Part shown: positions 1 to 8,559 of the stretch, piece after piece
How positions within the stretch are numbered: the first letter of the stretch is position 1
How the letters are laid out: every line of letters starts with the position of its first letter
Translations under genes and position numbers: made by a program
Notes under the pieces: model-generated
Databases searched by the model: none
Told to the model about the DNA's origin: nothing
What the model saw: only the letters and a program-made list of their open reading frames with translations
Assembly: GCA_963724385.1 (NCBI GenBank)
Contig: CAVRUJ010000002.1
Span: forward strand, 1,612,001-1,676,000
Direction: 5' to 3'
From: DASXQK01 sp963724385
Lineage (GTDB): Bacteria > Pseudomonadota > Alphaproteobacteria > Dongiales > Dongiaceae
Length of the DNA stretch: 64,000 nucleotides

Positions 1-249
1 GACCGGGTGTTTGCCGCACCCCATCATCCCTATACCCGCGGGCTGCTCGATTCCGTTCCCTCGACCGATCCGAAACTCCGCGGCCGCCTGCAGCCGGTCA
101 GCGGCGAAATCCCCAGCGCCCTCAACCCGCCGCCGGGCTGCGCCTTCGCGCCGCGCTGCGAACGCGCCGGCAATGAATGCCGCGGCGATCCGCCGCCATT
201 GCTGCCGGCCGGCCCCGGTCGCAGCCACGCCTGCCTGCATCCTCTCTGA
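1..249 (+). CDS. Oligopeptide/dipeptide ABC transporter ATPase, C-terminal end (partial)
   Basis: Only the last 82 codons are present and the gene begins before the window. The visible part is the C-terminal extension typical of DppD/DppF/OppD/OppF ATPases: the HPYTRGLL motif that follows the helical region of the nucleotide-binding domain, then the proline/cysteine tail GCAFAPRCERAGNEC with its three spaced cysteines. In this family the protein energises import of peptides or related small solutes at the inner membrane. The following amidase is co-directional 30 bases downstream, so the transporter may feed an amide or peptide substrate to it (inference). Which of the two ATPases it is cannot be told from the tail. 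Confidence 0.9.
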   Translation, partial: DRVFAAPHHPYTRGLLDSVPSTDPKLRGRLQPVSGEIPSALNPPPGCAFAPRCERAGNECRGDPPPLLPAGPGRSHACLHPL

Positions 250-279
250 GCGCTGCGTCCTTAGCATGGGAGCCAATCG

Positions 280-1722
280 ATGAACCTCGATGAATATGCC
301 GGCTACGACGCCCTCGGACTGGCCCGCCTGGTCGAGCGCAAGGAGGTGAACCCGCGCGAGCTGGCGGCGACCGCGCTCAAGGCCATCGAGGCGGTCAATC
401 CGAAGCTGAACGCGGTCATCGAGATCTATGACGACCGGATCGCCGGCCTCGACGCGAAGTCGCTCGGCCGCGGCCCCTTCCGCGGCGTGCCCTTCCTCAT
501 CAAGGACGTGGGGCCCCACCTGAAGGGCCGCAAGACCGAGTTCTGCAGCCGTCTCTGCCAAGGCATGACCGGCGAGGTGGACAGCAATTTCGCCACCCTC
601 CTCAAGGCTTCGGGCGTCAACATCCTGGGCCGCACCAATACGCCCGAATTCTCCATGGCGAGCTCCTCGGAGAACCTGCTCTACGGCGCCACCTCCACGC
701 CCTGGAAGCCCGGCCATTCCGCCAATGGCTCGACCGGCGGGGGTGCCGCCGCGGTTGCGGCCGGCGTCGTGCCGATCGCCCATGGCTCCGATATCGGCGG
801 CTCGATCCGCGGACCCGCCGCCTGGTGCGGCGGCATCGGCTTGAAGCCGTCCCGCGCGCGCATTTCCTCAGGCCCTCTCTATGACGAATGGGGCTACGGC
901 ATGGCGATGAACTTCGTCCAGACCAAGACCATGCGCGACACGGCCGCCATGCTCGATTGCCTCGCCATCCCCCAGCCCGGCGATCCGTTCGTCATCAAGC
1001 CGGCGCCCAAGGCCTATGCCAAATACCTGCGGCCCTCCGGCAGACCCTTGCGGATCGCCTGGTCGGCCACGCCGCTGATGGACGCGCCCGTCGATCCAGA
1101 AATCGCCGCCACCGTGAAAAAGACGGCCAAGGCGCTGGCCAAGCTCGGCCATCGCGTCAGCGAAGGGGCCCCCGAGATCGACCTTCCGGCTCTCGACCGC
1201 GTCTGCATGGGCATCTGGTTCTTCGCCTTCGACCGGCGGCTCGACTCCTACGGCGAGAAAACCGGCCGCAAGGTGGGTCCCGATACGGTCGAGGCCGGCA
1301 CGCTCAGGTTCTACGAGTACGCCAAGAACGTGTCCCACTATGATTTCCTGGATTCGCTCGCCTCCATGAACAAGGCGCGGCGCGCGATCGGCGCCTTCTT
1401 CGCCAAGCACGACATCTGGCTCTCCCCGACCACGGCCCAGACGGCGCCGAAGCTCGGCTTCTTCAACATGAACGTCGATCTGCCGCCCGAGCAGTTCATC
1501 GCCCGGGAAGAAAGCTTCCAGCAGTTCATGGTGCCCTACAACGTCACCGGCCAGCCGGCGATGTCGCTGCCGCTGGGTACGCATTCGAACGGCCTGCCCA
1601 TCGGCGTGCAGCTGGGCGCGCGGCCGGGCGAGGACCATCTGCTGATCGAGCTCGGCGCCGAGCTGGAGCGCGCCATGCCCTGGCGCGAACGCAAGCCGAC
1701 GGTCCACGTCGGTCGTGGCTGA
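280..1722 (+). CDS. Amidase (amidase-signature family)
   Basis: 480-residue amidase-signature enzyme that hydrolyses a C-N amide bond. The Ser-cisSer-Lys triad is visible: Lys75 in FLIKDVG, Ser151 in the NGSTGGG glycine/serine loop and the nucleophile Ser175 in DIGGSIRGP. Length is normal for the family. The ATG at 280 has GGGAG about seven bases upstream. No signal peptide is seen, so the enzyme is probably cytoplasmic. It is not GatA: no gatC or gatB is nearby and it follows an ABC importer ATPase, which suggests catabolism of an imported amide. The true substrate cannot be read from sequence. Confidence 0.92.
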   Translation: MNLDEYAGYDALGLARLVERKEVNPRELAATALKAIEAVNPKLNAVIEIYDDRIAGLDAKSLGRGPFRGVPFLIKDVGPHLKGRKTEFCSRLCQGMTGEVDSNFATLLKASGVNILGRTNTPEFSMASSSENLLYGATSTPWKPGHSANGSTGGGAAAVAAGVVPIAHGSDIGGSIRGPAAWCGGIGLKPSRARISSGPLYDEWGYGMAMNFVQTKTMRDTAAMLDCLAIPQPGDPFVIKPAPKAYAKYLRPSGRPLRIAWSATPLMDAPVDPEIAATVKKTAKALAKLGHRVSEGAPEIDLPALDRVCMGIWFFAFDRRLDSYGEKTGRKVGPDTVEAGTLRFYEYAKNVSHYDFLDSLASMNKARRAIGAFFAKHDIWLSPTTAQTAPKLGFFNMNVDLPPEQFIAREESFQQFMVPYNVTGQPAMSLPLGTHSNGLPIGVQLGARPGEDHLLIELGAELERAMPWRERKPTVHVGRG

Positions 1723-1850
1723 CGCCGGTTCCGCCGATATCGTCGCGCTCGATTGCTCGTCGTCCTGCGCCTCGGGATAGCGCCTCGGGATGCCGAATTG
1801 ATCGCAGCTCGCTTGCGCCGTGCCCGAGAACAAGATACCGAGGGCTGACC

Positions 1851-2186
1851 ATGACCAAAATTCGCGTCGAGAAAAGCAGCGGCAACGTTTTTGCCGATAT
1901 CGGTTTCACGCCAACCGAGGTGGCGGAGCTTACTGCCAAAAGCAATTTGATTGTCGCCATCAAGGACACGATCACGCGGCGCAAACTGACGCAGCAGCAC
2001 GCCGCGCAGCTTTGCGGTACGGATCAGCCGACACTTTCCAAAGTGCTCCGCGGCCGCATGGAAAGCGTTACGATAGACCGCCTCGCAAGCTGGCTCACCT
2101 CACTTGGCCGAGACGTGGAGATCATCGTCAAACCGACGCCGCGCAAGCCGCGTCAGGGACGCTTGCGTGTGGTTGAAGCGGCGTAA
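1851..2186 (+). CDS. HTH-type antitoxin-like regulator (HigA/HTH_37 type), apparently orphan
   Basis: 111-residue protein. Residues about 45-95 form a helix-turn-helix of the kind found in HigA-like antitoxins: RKLTQQHAAQLCGTDQPT followed by a recognition helix SKVLRGR. In this family the gene normally follows a RelE/Gp49-like toxin gene and represses the operon. Here the 128 bases upstream hold no intact toxin. The short stretch 1769-1794 contains a partial direct repeat (gcctcggga twice) and a frame ending at 1848 that could be a remnant of a toxin C-terminus, but this is weak. The C-terminal tail is basic. GAGGG lies six bases before the ATG. It could be a solitary regulator. Confidence 0.75.
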   Translation: MTKIRVEKSSGNVFADIGFTPTEVAELTAKSNLIVAIKDTITRRKLTQQHAAQLCGTDQPTLSKVLRGRMESVTIDRLASWLTSLGRDVEIIVKPTPRKPRQGRLRVVEAA

Positions 2187-2360
2187 TCGGTGTGCGCCGG
2201 AAGTCTCGGGGAAGGCGGCATCGGGCGTCTCCGGCGCGCCGTTTTCCTTTACCTCAAGTCAACAGAGCGGCCATAGGGCCGCCCAGCCACCAGTAATGCT
2301 TCCGCGAGTCTTCCAGCGTTTCTCATGTTTCATTCTGCGAGGTCGGAGGAGACTGCTTCC

Positions 2361-3125
2361 ATGGATCTGCAACTGAAGGGCCGCAAAGTATTCGTCACAG
2401 GATCGACGCGCGGCATCGGGCTCGCCATCGCCGAGCGTTTCGTCGCCGAAGGCTGCTCGGTCGCCATCTGCGCGCGCAACGCCGGCCAGGTCGCTGAAGC
2501 CGCGCGCGCGCTCGAAGCCAAGGGCGCCAAGGTCTTCGCCCGGGCCGTCGATGTCGCCGACCCGAAGGCGCTGGAAGCCTGGATCGCCGATGGCGCCAAG
2601 GCACTCGGCGGGCTCAACGTCTTCGTCGCCAATGCCAGCGGGCTCGCGGCCAACACCACGCCCGAAGAATTCAAGAAAGGCTTCGATATCGACGTCATGC
2701 ATATGTACACGGGCGCCAATGCTGCCCTGCCCTATCTGGAGAAGTCGAACGGCGGGGCCATCGTCACCATCGCCTCGATTTCCGGCGTCGAGGACTACGG
2801 CTACGGCGAATCGGCCTACGGCGCCATGAAGGCGGCGCTGCTCTTCTACATGAAGTCCCTCTCCCGCAAGATCGGCAAGAAGGGCATCCGGGTCAACGCG
2901 GTCAGCCCCGGCCCGATCTATTTCGCCGGCGGCTACTGGAATGACGTGGAAAAGAACCACCCGGAGGCCTTCCGCTCGGTGGTGGAGGAGAACGCCATGC
3001 GACGGCTGGGCAAACCCGAGGAGATCGCCAACGTGGTGGCGTTCCTGGCGAGCCCCATGGCGAGCTACGTCAATGGCGCCAATTACGTCGTCGACGGCGG
3101 CCACACGCGCCGGATTCAGAACTAG
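2361..3125 (+). CDS. SDR-family oxidoreductase
   Basis: Classical short-chain dehydrogenase of 254 residues. It has the cofactor-binding TGSTRGIG motif at 14-20 and the active-site YGAMK (Tyr153, Lys157), followed by the PGPI loop. The C-terminus ends with the family's GANYVVDGG. The usual NNAG motif reads NASG. The ATG at 2361 is chosen over an in-frame ATG at 2325 because AGGAG sits ten bases before it and homology begins there. The next gene starts one base after the stop codon, so the two are probably co-transcribed. The substrate is unknown; 3-oxoacyl or sugar-alcohol oxidoreduction are both possible. Confidence 0.9.
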   Translation: MDLQLKGRKVFVTGSTRGIGLAIAERFVAEGCSVAICARNAGQVAEAARALEAKGAKVFARAVDVADPKALEAWIADGAKALGGLNVFVANASGLAANTTPEEFKKGFDIDVMHMYTGANAALPYLEKSNGGAIVTIASISGVEDYGYGESAYGAMKAALLFYMKSLSRKIGKKGIRVNAVSPGPIYFAGGYWNDVEKNHPEAFRSVVEENAMRRLGKPEEIANVVAFLASPMASYVNGANYVVDGGHTRRIQN

Positions 3126-3126
3126 G

Positions 3127-4008
3127 GTGGGGATTGCCGCGGTCCGCAAGTCCCTGAAGTCCTGGCTCCGGTACCCCTTCGTCTTGCGCGCCCGGGCCCG
3201 GGACCAGGCATTCAGGGCTAGGCCGCGCCATGCGCTCGCCGTTGCCGCGATCTTCCGGGACGAGGCGCCGTTCCTCGACGAATGGCTGACCTTCCACGCC
3301 GGCATCGGCGCGGGTCATTTCTATCTCTACAACAACTTCAGCCGGGACGATTTCGCCAAGGTGCTGGCGCCGTGGATCGCCCGAGGCATGGTCACGCTCC
3401 ATGACTGGCCGGTCGAAGTCGGCCAGTTGCCTGCCTATCGCCACTGCGTCAGGCGCTATGCCGACGAGGCAGGCTGGATCGCCTTCCTCGACCTGGACGA
3501 GTTCCTGTTCTCGCCGGGGCGCATCGACATCCGGCCGGTCCTCGCCGAATACGCCGATCTGCCTGGCCTCATCTGCTATTCGCCCTATTTCGGTTCCTCG
3601 GGTCACCGGGAGCGTCCCGAAGGGCCGTTGCTGGAGGCGTTCACGCGCCGCGCGGATTTCTCTCTCGCCTCGGCCAAGACGGTCGCCAACCCGCGCTGGA
3701 TCCGCGCCATACGCAACGTCCATGAATTCAAGTACTGGGCGGGCGAGGCTCTCGACACCGACCGCCGGCCGCTGACGCGCGACCGCATGGGCCCCCTCGA
3801 CCGGCTGCGGGTGAACCACTACTGGTCGCGATCGCTCGCCGACTTGGAACACAAGGTCCGGCGCGGCGACGCCTCCACCTCGGCACTGCGCGAGCGCGAC
3901 CGGCACTTCGATCGCGAGCGTCTGATGAACGCGGTGGAGGATCGCGAAATCCTTCCCGTCGCCCGTGCCATCAGGGAGGGAAAGCCGCTCGCCAGCCTGG
4001 CTTCCTAA
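3127..4008 (+). CDS. Glycosyltransferase, family 2/92-like
   Basis: 293-residue glycosyltransferase of the Glyco_tranf_2_4/GT92-like group. It opens with a basic stretch, then AVAAIFRDEAPFLDEWL and a Rossmann-like region. The nucleotide-sugar/metal motif is FLDLDEF (residues about 122-128), followed by VNHYWSRS near the C-terminus, as in GT92-type enzymes. The GTG at 3127 begins one base after the SDR stop and fixes the start; an earlier in-frame ATG lies inside the SDR gene. The 3' end shares a CTAA overlap with the stop of the opposite-strand ribA-like gene. It probably adds a sugar to a surface or secreted glycan (inference). Confidence 0.8.
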   Translation: MGIAAVRKSLKSWLRYPFVLRARARDQAFRARPRHALAVAAIFRDEAPFLDEWLTFHAGIGAGHFYLYNNFSRDDFAKVLAPWIARGMVTLHDWPVEVGQLPAYRHCVRRYADEAGWIAFLDLDEFLFSPGRIDIRPVLAEYADLPGLICYSPYFGSSGHRERPEGPLLEAFTRRADFSLASAKTVANPRWIRAIRNVHEFKYWAGEALDTDRRPLTRDRMGPLDRLRVNHYWSRSLADLEHKVRRGDASTSALRERDRHFDRERLMNAVEDREILPVARAIREGKPLASLAS

Positions 4009-5123
4009 GCGCGCTCCGCCCGATGTGCCGGTGGCTCGGACTCCTCCAGCAGGTGGCCCGCTCGCCGGGCCTTGGCGGTGAGATAGCGGATGTTCTCGGC
4101 CGTGACGGCGCCGACCAGGGGCCGGCGGCCGGCGACCTCGATGCCGGCGCGGGCGAGCGCCTCGGCCCGGCCGGGATTGTTGGTCAGGAGTCGGACCCGG
4201 CGGATGCCCAGCTTCAGCAGCATCGATGCCGCGAATTCGTAACGCCGCTCGTCGGCCCCGAAACCCAGGATCCCGTCGGCATCGATGGTGTCGAAGCCGC
4301 CGTCCTGGAGGGCATAGGCGCGCATCTTGTTGCGGATTCCCGTGCCGCGCCCTTCCTGGTCGAGATAGAGCAGGACGCCGCCGCCCGCCTCGGCGATGCA
4401 GGCGACGGCCTTGCGCAGCTGATCGCCGCAATCGCAGCGGATGGAGCCGAAGAGATCGCCGGTAAGGCAGGCCGAATGGAGACGCAACAGCACGGGGGCC
4501 GAGAGATCGGGCTCGCCCACCACGATCGCCACCTGGTCCCGCAAGCCGGGCCCGCCGCGAAAGACGACGAAGCTCGTCTCGGCGCTGTCGAGCAGGGGCA
4601 CGCGGGCCCGGGAGACGATCTCGAGCCCAGGCTCTTCGCGATCGGCCACGCCCTCGACATCGGCGAGCGACAGGCGATGAATCCGGCCCGCGGGATCCTC
4701 GGCAAAGCCGCCGCTCGCGACCACGGCCGCGGGCAGAAGCAGGGCCCGCTTGCAGAGCGCGATGGCCGCTCTCGCCGCGCCGTCGGCCGCGGTCCAGAAT
4801 TCGGGTGCCGCCGCGCCCGCTCCACTGGCAAGGGCGAGGGCAGCACCGAGGTCGACGCTGTCCAGCGGCAGCGCGATCGGGCAATCGGCTTCGATGCCAA
4901 GGGCATGGGCGCGCGCCGCCGTCAGCGCGAGCTTGCCTTCGGCGCCGGCGAAGGCCTCGTAAAGGCCCGGCGAAACGTCGTCGATGGCCGCGGCCATGGC
5001 CCTGGTCCCGGGCCCTTCCAGGATGACCGGTCGCCCGGCGCGGAGCTCCGCGAGCGCGCGGTCCACCGCGATTCCGCTGGTGTCGGCGAACAGCCGTTGC
5101 AGGCTTGGCCAGGGTCGATTCAC
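4005..5123 (-). CDS. ribA: GTP cyclohydrolase II with degenerate DHBP-synthase domain (RibBA-like)
   Basis: 372 residues in a RibBA layout. The C-terminal half is an intact GTP cyclohydrolase II: three zinc cysteines in SACLTGDLFGSIRCDCGDQ, DQEGRGTGIRNKMRAYALQD, GADERRYEF and LLTNNP. It opens GTP to the diaminopyrimidine used for riboflavin and related compounds. The N-terminal RibB-like half lacks the acidic DDEDRENEGD-type loop and the TTGISA region of active DHBP synthase, so it is judged inactive. The canonical GRGIGL is GRGTGI here. It is divergent from the RibD-reductase gene (44 bases apart) and sits among PTPS-like, creatininase and methyltransferase genes, which points to a specialised pathway rather than bulk riboflavin synthesis (inference). 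Confidence 0.88.
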   Translation of the reverse strand: MNRPWPSLQRLFADTSGIAVDRALAELRAGRPVILEGPGTRAMAAAIDDVSPGLYEAFAGAEGKLALTAARAHALGIEADCPIALPLDSVDLGAALALASGAGAAAPEFWTAADGAARAAIALCKRALLLPAAVVASGGFAEDPAGRIHRLSLADVEGVADREEPGLEIVSRARVPLLDSAETSFVVFRGGPGLRDQVAIVVGEPDLSAPVLLRLHSACLTGDLFGSIRCDCGDQLRKAVACIAEAGGGVLLYLDQEGRGTGIRNKMRAYALQDGGFDTIDADGILGFGADERRYEFAASMLLKLGIRRVRLLTNNPGRAEALARAGIEVAGRRPLVGAVTAENIRYLTAKARRAGHLLEESEPPAHRAERA

Positions 5124-5167
5124 GCTGAAATGTCCTCATCGCTGCTTCAGGCCACCTTGCCTGTTAC

Positions 5168-6013
5168 ATGGGAGGAAGCCAATTTGGCCGTGGGACAATT
5201 CTATGTGATGAGCCGGTGAACGAACCGCCCCCACCGTTGAGCGAACATACCAAGCGCGAAGCGGCTCTTTGGGCCCGGCTCCTGGCGCTGGCCGCCTCGG
5301 GACGCGACGAGGGTCCGGCGCCCGATGACCCGTTCTGGCAGCTCTACGCGCCCATCGCGCGCGGCCGGGGCGAGACCGCCTTCGTCCTCGGCCAGCTCGG
5401 CCAGTCCATCGACGGACGCATCGCCACGGCGACAGGGCATTCCCACTACGTCAATGGCGCCGAGACTCTCGTCCATCTCCATCGCCTGAGGGCGCTGGTG
5501 GATGCCGTAGTGGTCGGCATCGGCACGGTGATCGCCGACGATCCCCGCCTCACCGTCCGCCATGTCCCGGCGAGGAACCCGGCGCGGGTCGTCATCGATC
5601 CCCAGGGCCGCTTGCAGGCAAAAGCCAGGCTTCTCCAGGATGCCGGCGCGCCCGTCTATGCGGTAGAGGCCGCCGACCATCCGCGGCCGCCGGGCGTCAT
5701 CGCCTTGACGCTGCCGGCCAGCGCCGGGCGGATCGATCCCCGCGCCATCGTCCGGGCCCTGGCGGCGCGCGGCCTGAGGCGCCTCTTGATCGAAGGCGGG
5801 GCCGACACCCTGTCGTCCTTCCTGGCTGCCGGCGCGATCGACCGGCTGCATATCGCCGTGGCCCCGATCCTCATCGGCTCGGGCGTGCCGGGCATCGTTC
5901 TGCCGGCCATCGATCGCCTGGACCAGGCGCTGCGCCCGAAGGTGACGCTGCATCGCCTGGGCGAGGATATGCTGTTGGACTGCGAATTCGTCAGGGAACC
6001 GGGGCCGGCGTGA
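5168..6013 (+). CDS. RibD C-terminal reductase-domain protein
   Basis: Stand-alone RibD_C/dihydrofolate-reductase-fold protein without the cytidine-deaminase-like half of normal RibD. Hallmarks are GIGTVIADDPRLTVR, the RVVIDPQGR strand, LLIEGGADTL and the terminal APILIGSG region. Family members use NADPH to reduce the ribosyl side chain of a pyrimidine intermediate. It is divergent from the ribA-like gene across 44 bases, suggesting a shared promoter region. The start is uncertain: ATG 5168 gives the full frame, and an in-frame GTG at 5216 gives the better conserved region. It overlaps the convergent GT4 gene by 23 bases. The first 60 residues are not conserved RibD sequence. Confidence 0.85.
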   Translation: MGGSQFGRGTILCDEPVNEPPPPLSEHTKREAALWARLLALAASGRDEGPAPDDPFWQLYAPIARGRGETAFVLGQLGQSIDGRIATATGHSHYVNGAETLVHLHRLRALVDAVVVGIGTVIADDPRLTVRHVPARNPARVVIDPQGRLQAKARLLQDAGAPVYAVEAADHPRPPGVIALTLPASAGRIDPRAIVRALAARGLRRLLIEGGADTLSSFLAAGAIDRLHIAVAPILIGSGVPGIVLPAIDRLDQALRPKVTLHRLGEDMLLDCEFVREPGPA

Positions 6014-7088
6014 GCGGCTCGCGCGCCGCGACGGTCCGCAACAGCGCCGAGACCTGTCGTCCGGTCTGCTCCCAGCGCGGCAGGGTCTCGGCCGCGGCCC
6101 TTGCGCCGGCAGCGAGCCGCCGGCGCGTGCCCGCATCGCCGACCGCCTGGCGCAAGGCATCGGCAAGCGACCGCGCATCGTTTGGCGGCACCAGGAGCCC
6201 GGCCGCCGGCGGCACGACCTCAGGGATGGCGCCGGCCGTTGTGCCGACCACCGGCAGGCCGCGCTGCAGAGCCTCGGCGAAGACCATGCCATAGCCCTCA
6301 TGCCGGCTGGCCAGCACGAAAAGGTCGGCGCTGTCGTAAAGGGAATCGAGATCGGCGATTTCGCCCAGGAGCCGGACTCGCTCGCCGAGGCGATTGGCCG
6401 CGATGGACGCGCGAAGCGCCGCCGTCGTTTCCGGCGAGCGCGTCAAGCTGCCGGCGATGCCGCAGGTCCAGTTGAGGTCGGAAATGCGCGCGAGGGCCTC
6501 GATCAACAGGTCATGGCCCTTGCGCGGCGTGAGCGTCCCGACCGAGAGGATGTGAGGGCCGCTGGCCCCGCGCCCGGAGCCGCGGGCGGGTGGTGCCGGG
6601 TCCGTGCCCGGCTTCGCCACCTGAAGCCGGTCGGGCGCCACGCCATAGTCCCGGATCAGCATCTCAGCCGTCGTATCGCTGGTGGCGATCACCGCCCGCG
6701 CCGCCGCCAGCGCCCGGCGCTCGGACCGCTTCAGGCGCCGGCATTCCTCCGGCGGCAGTTCCGGTTCGAGCGCGAGCGGATGGTGGACCAGCGCCACGAG
6801 GCGAAGCCGGCCGGCCTCGGCTTCGGCCAGTTCCGGCAGGGCACCAAAGGCGAGCCCATCAACAAGAACGAGGCTGCCGTCAGGCAATGCCGCGAGGCTC
6901 GCGGCGGCGGCGGCCTTGTCGGCGGCTGATGGGTGGGGAAAGCTGGCCGGCCAGGCGAGAACCTCGACCGTCCAGCCCGCATGGCCGAGCTCGGCCGCGA
7001 GGCGCCGGTCGTAGACATAGCCGCCGGTCAAGCTTTCCAGGTCGCCGGGGACGGCAAAGCGCAGGTCAGTCGCCAAGGGGCGCCTCAT
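5991..7088 (-). CDS. Glycosyltransferase family 4
   Basis: 365-residue GT-B fold enzyme. The C-terminal half carries the retaining GT4 signature: LSVGTLTPRKGHDLLIEAL, then the E-x7-E type sequence SRHEGYGMVFAEALQRG, followed by TTAGAIPEVV. The N-terminal half shows GGYVYDRRLAAELGHAGW, the usual acceptor-side opening loop. It is co-directional with, and overlaps by 23 bases, the PTPS-like gene upstream on the same strand, so it probably belongs to the pterin/pyrimidine cluster and may glycosylate the product (inference). The ATG at 7088 is chosen because homology begins just after it; upstream methionines would deepen the overlap. Confidence 0.88.
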   Translation of the reverse strand: MRRPLATDLRFAVPGDLESLTGGYVYDRRLAAELGHAGWTVEVLAWPASFPHPSAADKAAAAASLAALPDGSLVLVDGLAFGALPELAEAEAGRLRLVALVHHPLALEPELPPEECRRLKRSERRALAAARAVIATSDTTAEMLIRDYGVAPDRLQVAKPGTDPAPPARGSGRGASGPHILSVGTLTPRKGHDLLIEALARISDLNWTCGIAGSLTRSPETTAALRASIAANRLGERVRLLGEIADLDSLYDSADLFVLASRHEGYGMVFAEALQRGLPVVGTTAGAIPEVVPPAAGLLVPPNDARSLADALRQAVGDAGTRRRLAAGARAAAETLPRWEQTGRQVSALLRTVAAREPLTPAPVP

Positions 7089-7470
7089 ACCAGGCCCGGG
7101 CGACGTGGGATTCGCGCAAGGTGACGCGGATGCGGTCGAGGCCACCGGCGTGCGGCCCGAGGCGCCCGGCGCGGATCGCCTCGGCCATGCGCCCGAACAG
7201 GTAGCGGGCCAGATGCTCGCTCGTCGTGGTCTCGCCGGCGAGCTCCGGATGCTCGTCGAGATTGGCGTAGTTGAGGGGTTCCAGCAGCGCGCGCAGAACC
7301 TCCTGGGCGCGGCCGATGTCGACGACGAGATTGTCGGGATCGAGATCCTTCCGGAAGAAGGCCACGTCGACCACGAAGGTCGCGCCGTGCAGGCGCTGGG
7401 CGGGGCCGAAGACCCGGCCGGGAAGGCTGTGGGCGATCATGATGTGGTCGCGGACTTCGACGGCGTACAT
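7066..7470 (-). CDS. 6-pyruvoyl-tetrahydropterin synthase/QueD-like protein, degenerate active site
   Basis: 134-residue T-fold protein of the PTPS/QueD family: AHSLPG near residue 13, LHGATFVVDV at 28-37, VVDIGRAQEVL, LNYANLDEHPEL and TTSEHLARYL. In authentic enzymes the second region reads HGHNY and supplies two zinc ligands. Here the second His is Ala, and no catalytic Cys is apparent in the first loop, so the chemistry is altered or lost. GAGGAA lies just upstream of ATG 7470. It sits between the dehydrogenase (28 bases upstream) and the GT4 gene in one transcription unit. It may bind a pterin or pyrimidine without the normal synthase activity. Confidence 0.82.
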   Translation of the reverse strand: MYAVEVRDHIMIAHSLPGRVFGPAQRLHGATFVVDVAFFRKDLDPDNLVVDIGRAQEVLRALLEPLNYANLDEHPELAGETTTSEHLARYLFGRMAEAIRAGRLGPHAGGLDRIRVTLRESHVARAWYEAPLGD

Positions 7471-7498
7471 GGGGATTCCTCGGAAGCTGGTGGGTTCC

Positions 7499-8512
7499 TC
7501 AGGCACCGGGATAGCGCACGAGATGGCAGAGCGGACCCGGCCGGCCGAGGATCCGCGGCAGCTCGCCCGGCAGATCTTCGAACGCCGTCTCGCCGCTGAT
7601 GAGGGCGTCGAGCCTGGCGTCGTCCAGAAGCGAGATGGCAAGCGCCAGGCGGCGCGCCGGGTCCCAGCGCCGGCGCTGGTCGGGCGGCAGCGATCCCACT
7701 TGGGAGCTGCGCAAGGTCAGACGCTGGCTGTGAAAACTGCGCCCCAGATGGACCGGAACAGCCTTGCTGCCGTACCAGCTGAGCTCGATCACCGTCGCTT
7801 CGAAGCCGGCCAAGGACAGGGCAAGGTCGAGCCCTTCGGCGTCGCCCGACGCGTGGAACACGAGATCGCAGCCTTCGGGCAAATCGCCATCCGGCAGGGC
7901 GAAGGCCAAGCCAAAGGAAGCGGCGATGGCCGCACGCGACGGCTCGCGGTCGATCAGGGTGACGCTCGTCCCCGGCATCCTTGAGGCGAGATAGGCGACG
8001 AGGCAGCCGATGACACCCGCGCCGACCACGGCGATCCTGTCGCCCGGCCGCGCCGCGCCATCCCAGCAGGCGTTGAGCGCCGTTTCCATCTGGGGTGCCA
8101 GAACCGCCCGCTTCGTCGGCAGCCCTTCGGGCAGTGCGAAAGCGGCCTCGGCGGGAACCGTGAAGCGGGTCTGGTGGGGATGCAGGCAGAAGACGCGCTG
8201 GCCGACCCGAGATGCGGGCCCGTCCTCGATCACGCCGGCGACGGCGTAGCCGTATTTCACCGGAAAGGGAAAGCTTCCCTCCTGGAACGGACAGCGCATG
8301 CGCTGCCACTCGCTCTCGGGCACCAGGCCGTGGAACACCAGGGATTCCGTGCCGCGGCTGATGCCGCTCGCCAGCACCCGCACCCGAACGGAACCGGGCC
8401 CGGGCGCCGGCGCCCGTGTGGGCCTGATCTCGGCCTGGCCCGGGGCCACCGTCCACAGGGCCAAAGCCCGATCCTCCGACCCTTCCACCGCCGTTCCTCT
8501 CGCTTGGCTCAC
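7499..8512 (-). CDS. Medium-chain dehydrogenase/reductase, zinc-less type
   Basis: 337-residue MDR-superfamily oxidoreductase. The nucleotide-binding motif is VVGAGVIGCLVAYLA near residue 175. The catalytic-zinc positions are not the usual Cys and GHE: the equivalent segments read ASGISRGTESLVF and FPVKYGYAVAGVI, as in the BchC-like subgroup, so catalytic zinc is probably absent. It is first in the minus-strand run MDR, PTPS-like, GT4. Its start is divergent from the OpgH-like gene 47 bases away. Within the cluster it probably oxidises or reduces a sugar or side-chain alcohol of the pathway intermediate (inference). ATG 8512 gives a normal-length N-terminus. Confidence 0.85.
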   Translation of the reverse strand: MSQARGTAVEGSEDRALALWTVAPGQAEIRPTRAPAPGPGSVRVRVLASGISRGTESLVFHGLVPESEWQRMRCPFQEGSFPFPVKYGYAVAGVIEDGPASRVGQRVFCLHPHQTRFTVPAEAAFALPEGLPTKRAVLAPQMETALNACWDGAARPGDRIAVVGAGVIGCLVAYLASRMPGTSVTLIDREPSRAAIAASFGLAFALPDGDLPEGCDLVFHASGDAEGLDLALSLAGFEATVIELSWYGSKAVPVHLGRSFHSQRLTLRSSQVGSLPPDQRRRWDPARRLALAISLLDDARLDALISGETAFEDLPGELPRILGRPGPLCHLVRYPGA

Positions 8513-8559
8513 GAACTATTTATAGCGGGCCGACGCGGAACCAATGTAACGGATAGGTG

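Noticed and set aside
2941..3126. N-terminal extension of the glycosyltransferase into the SDR gene
   Set aside because: Translation of a shadow frame; the GTG one base after the SDR stop fits the operon.
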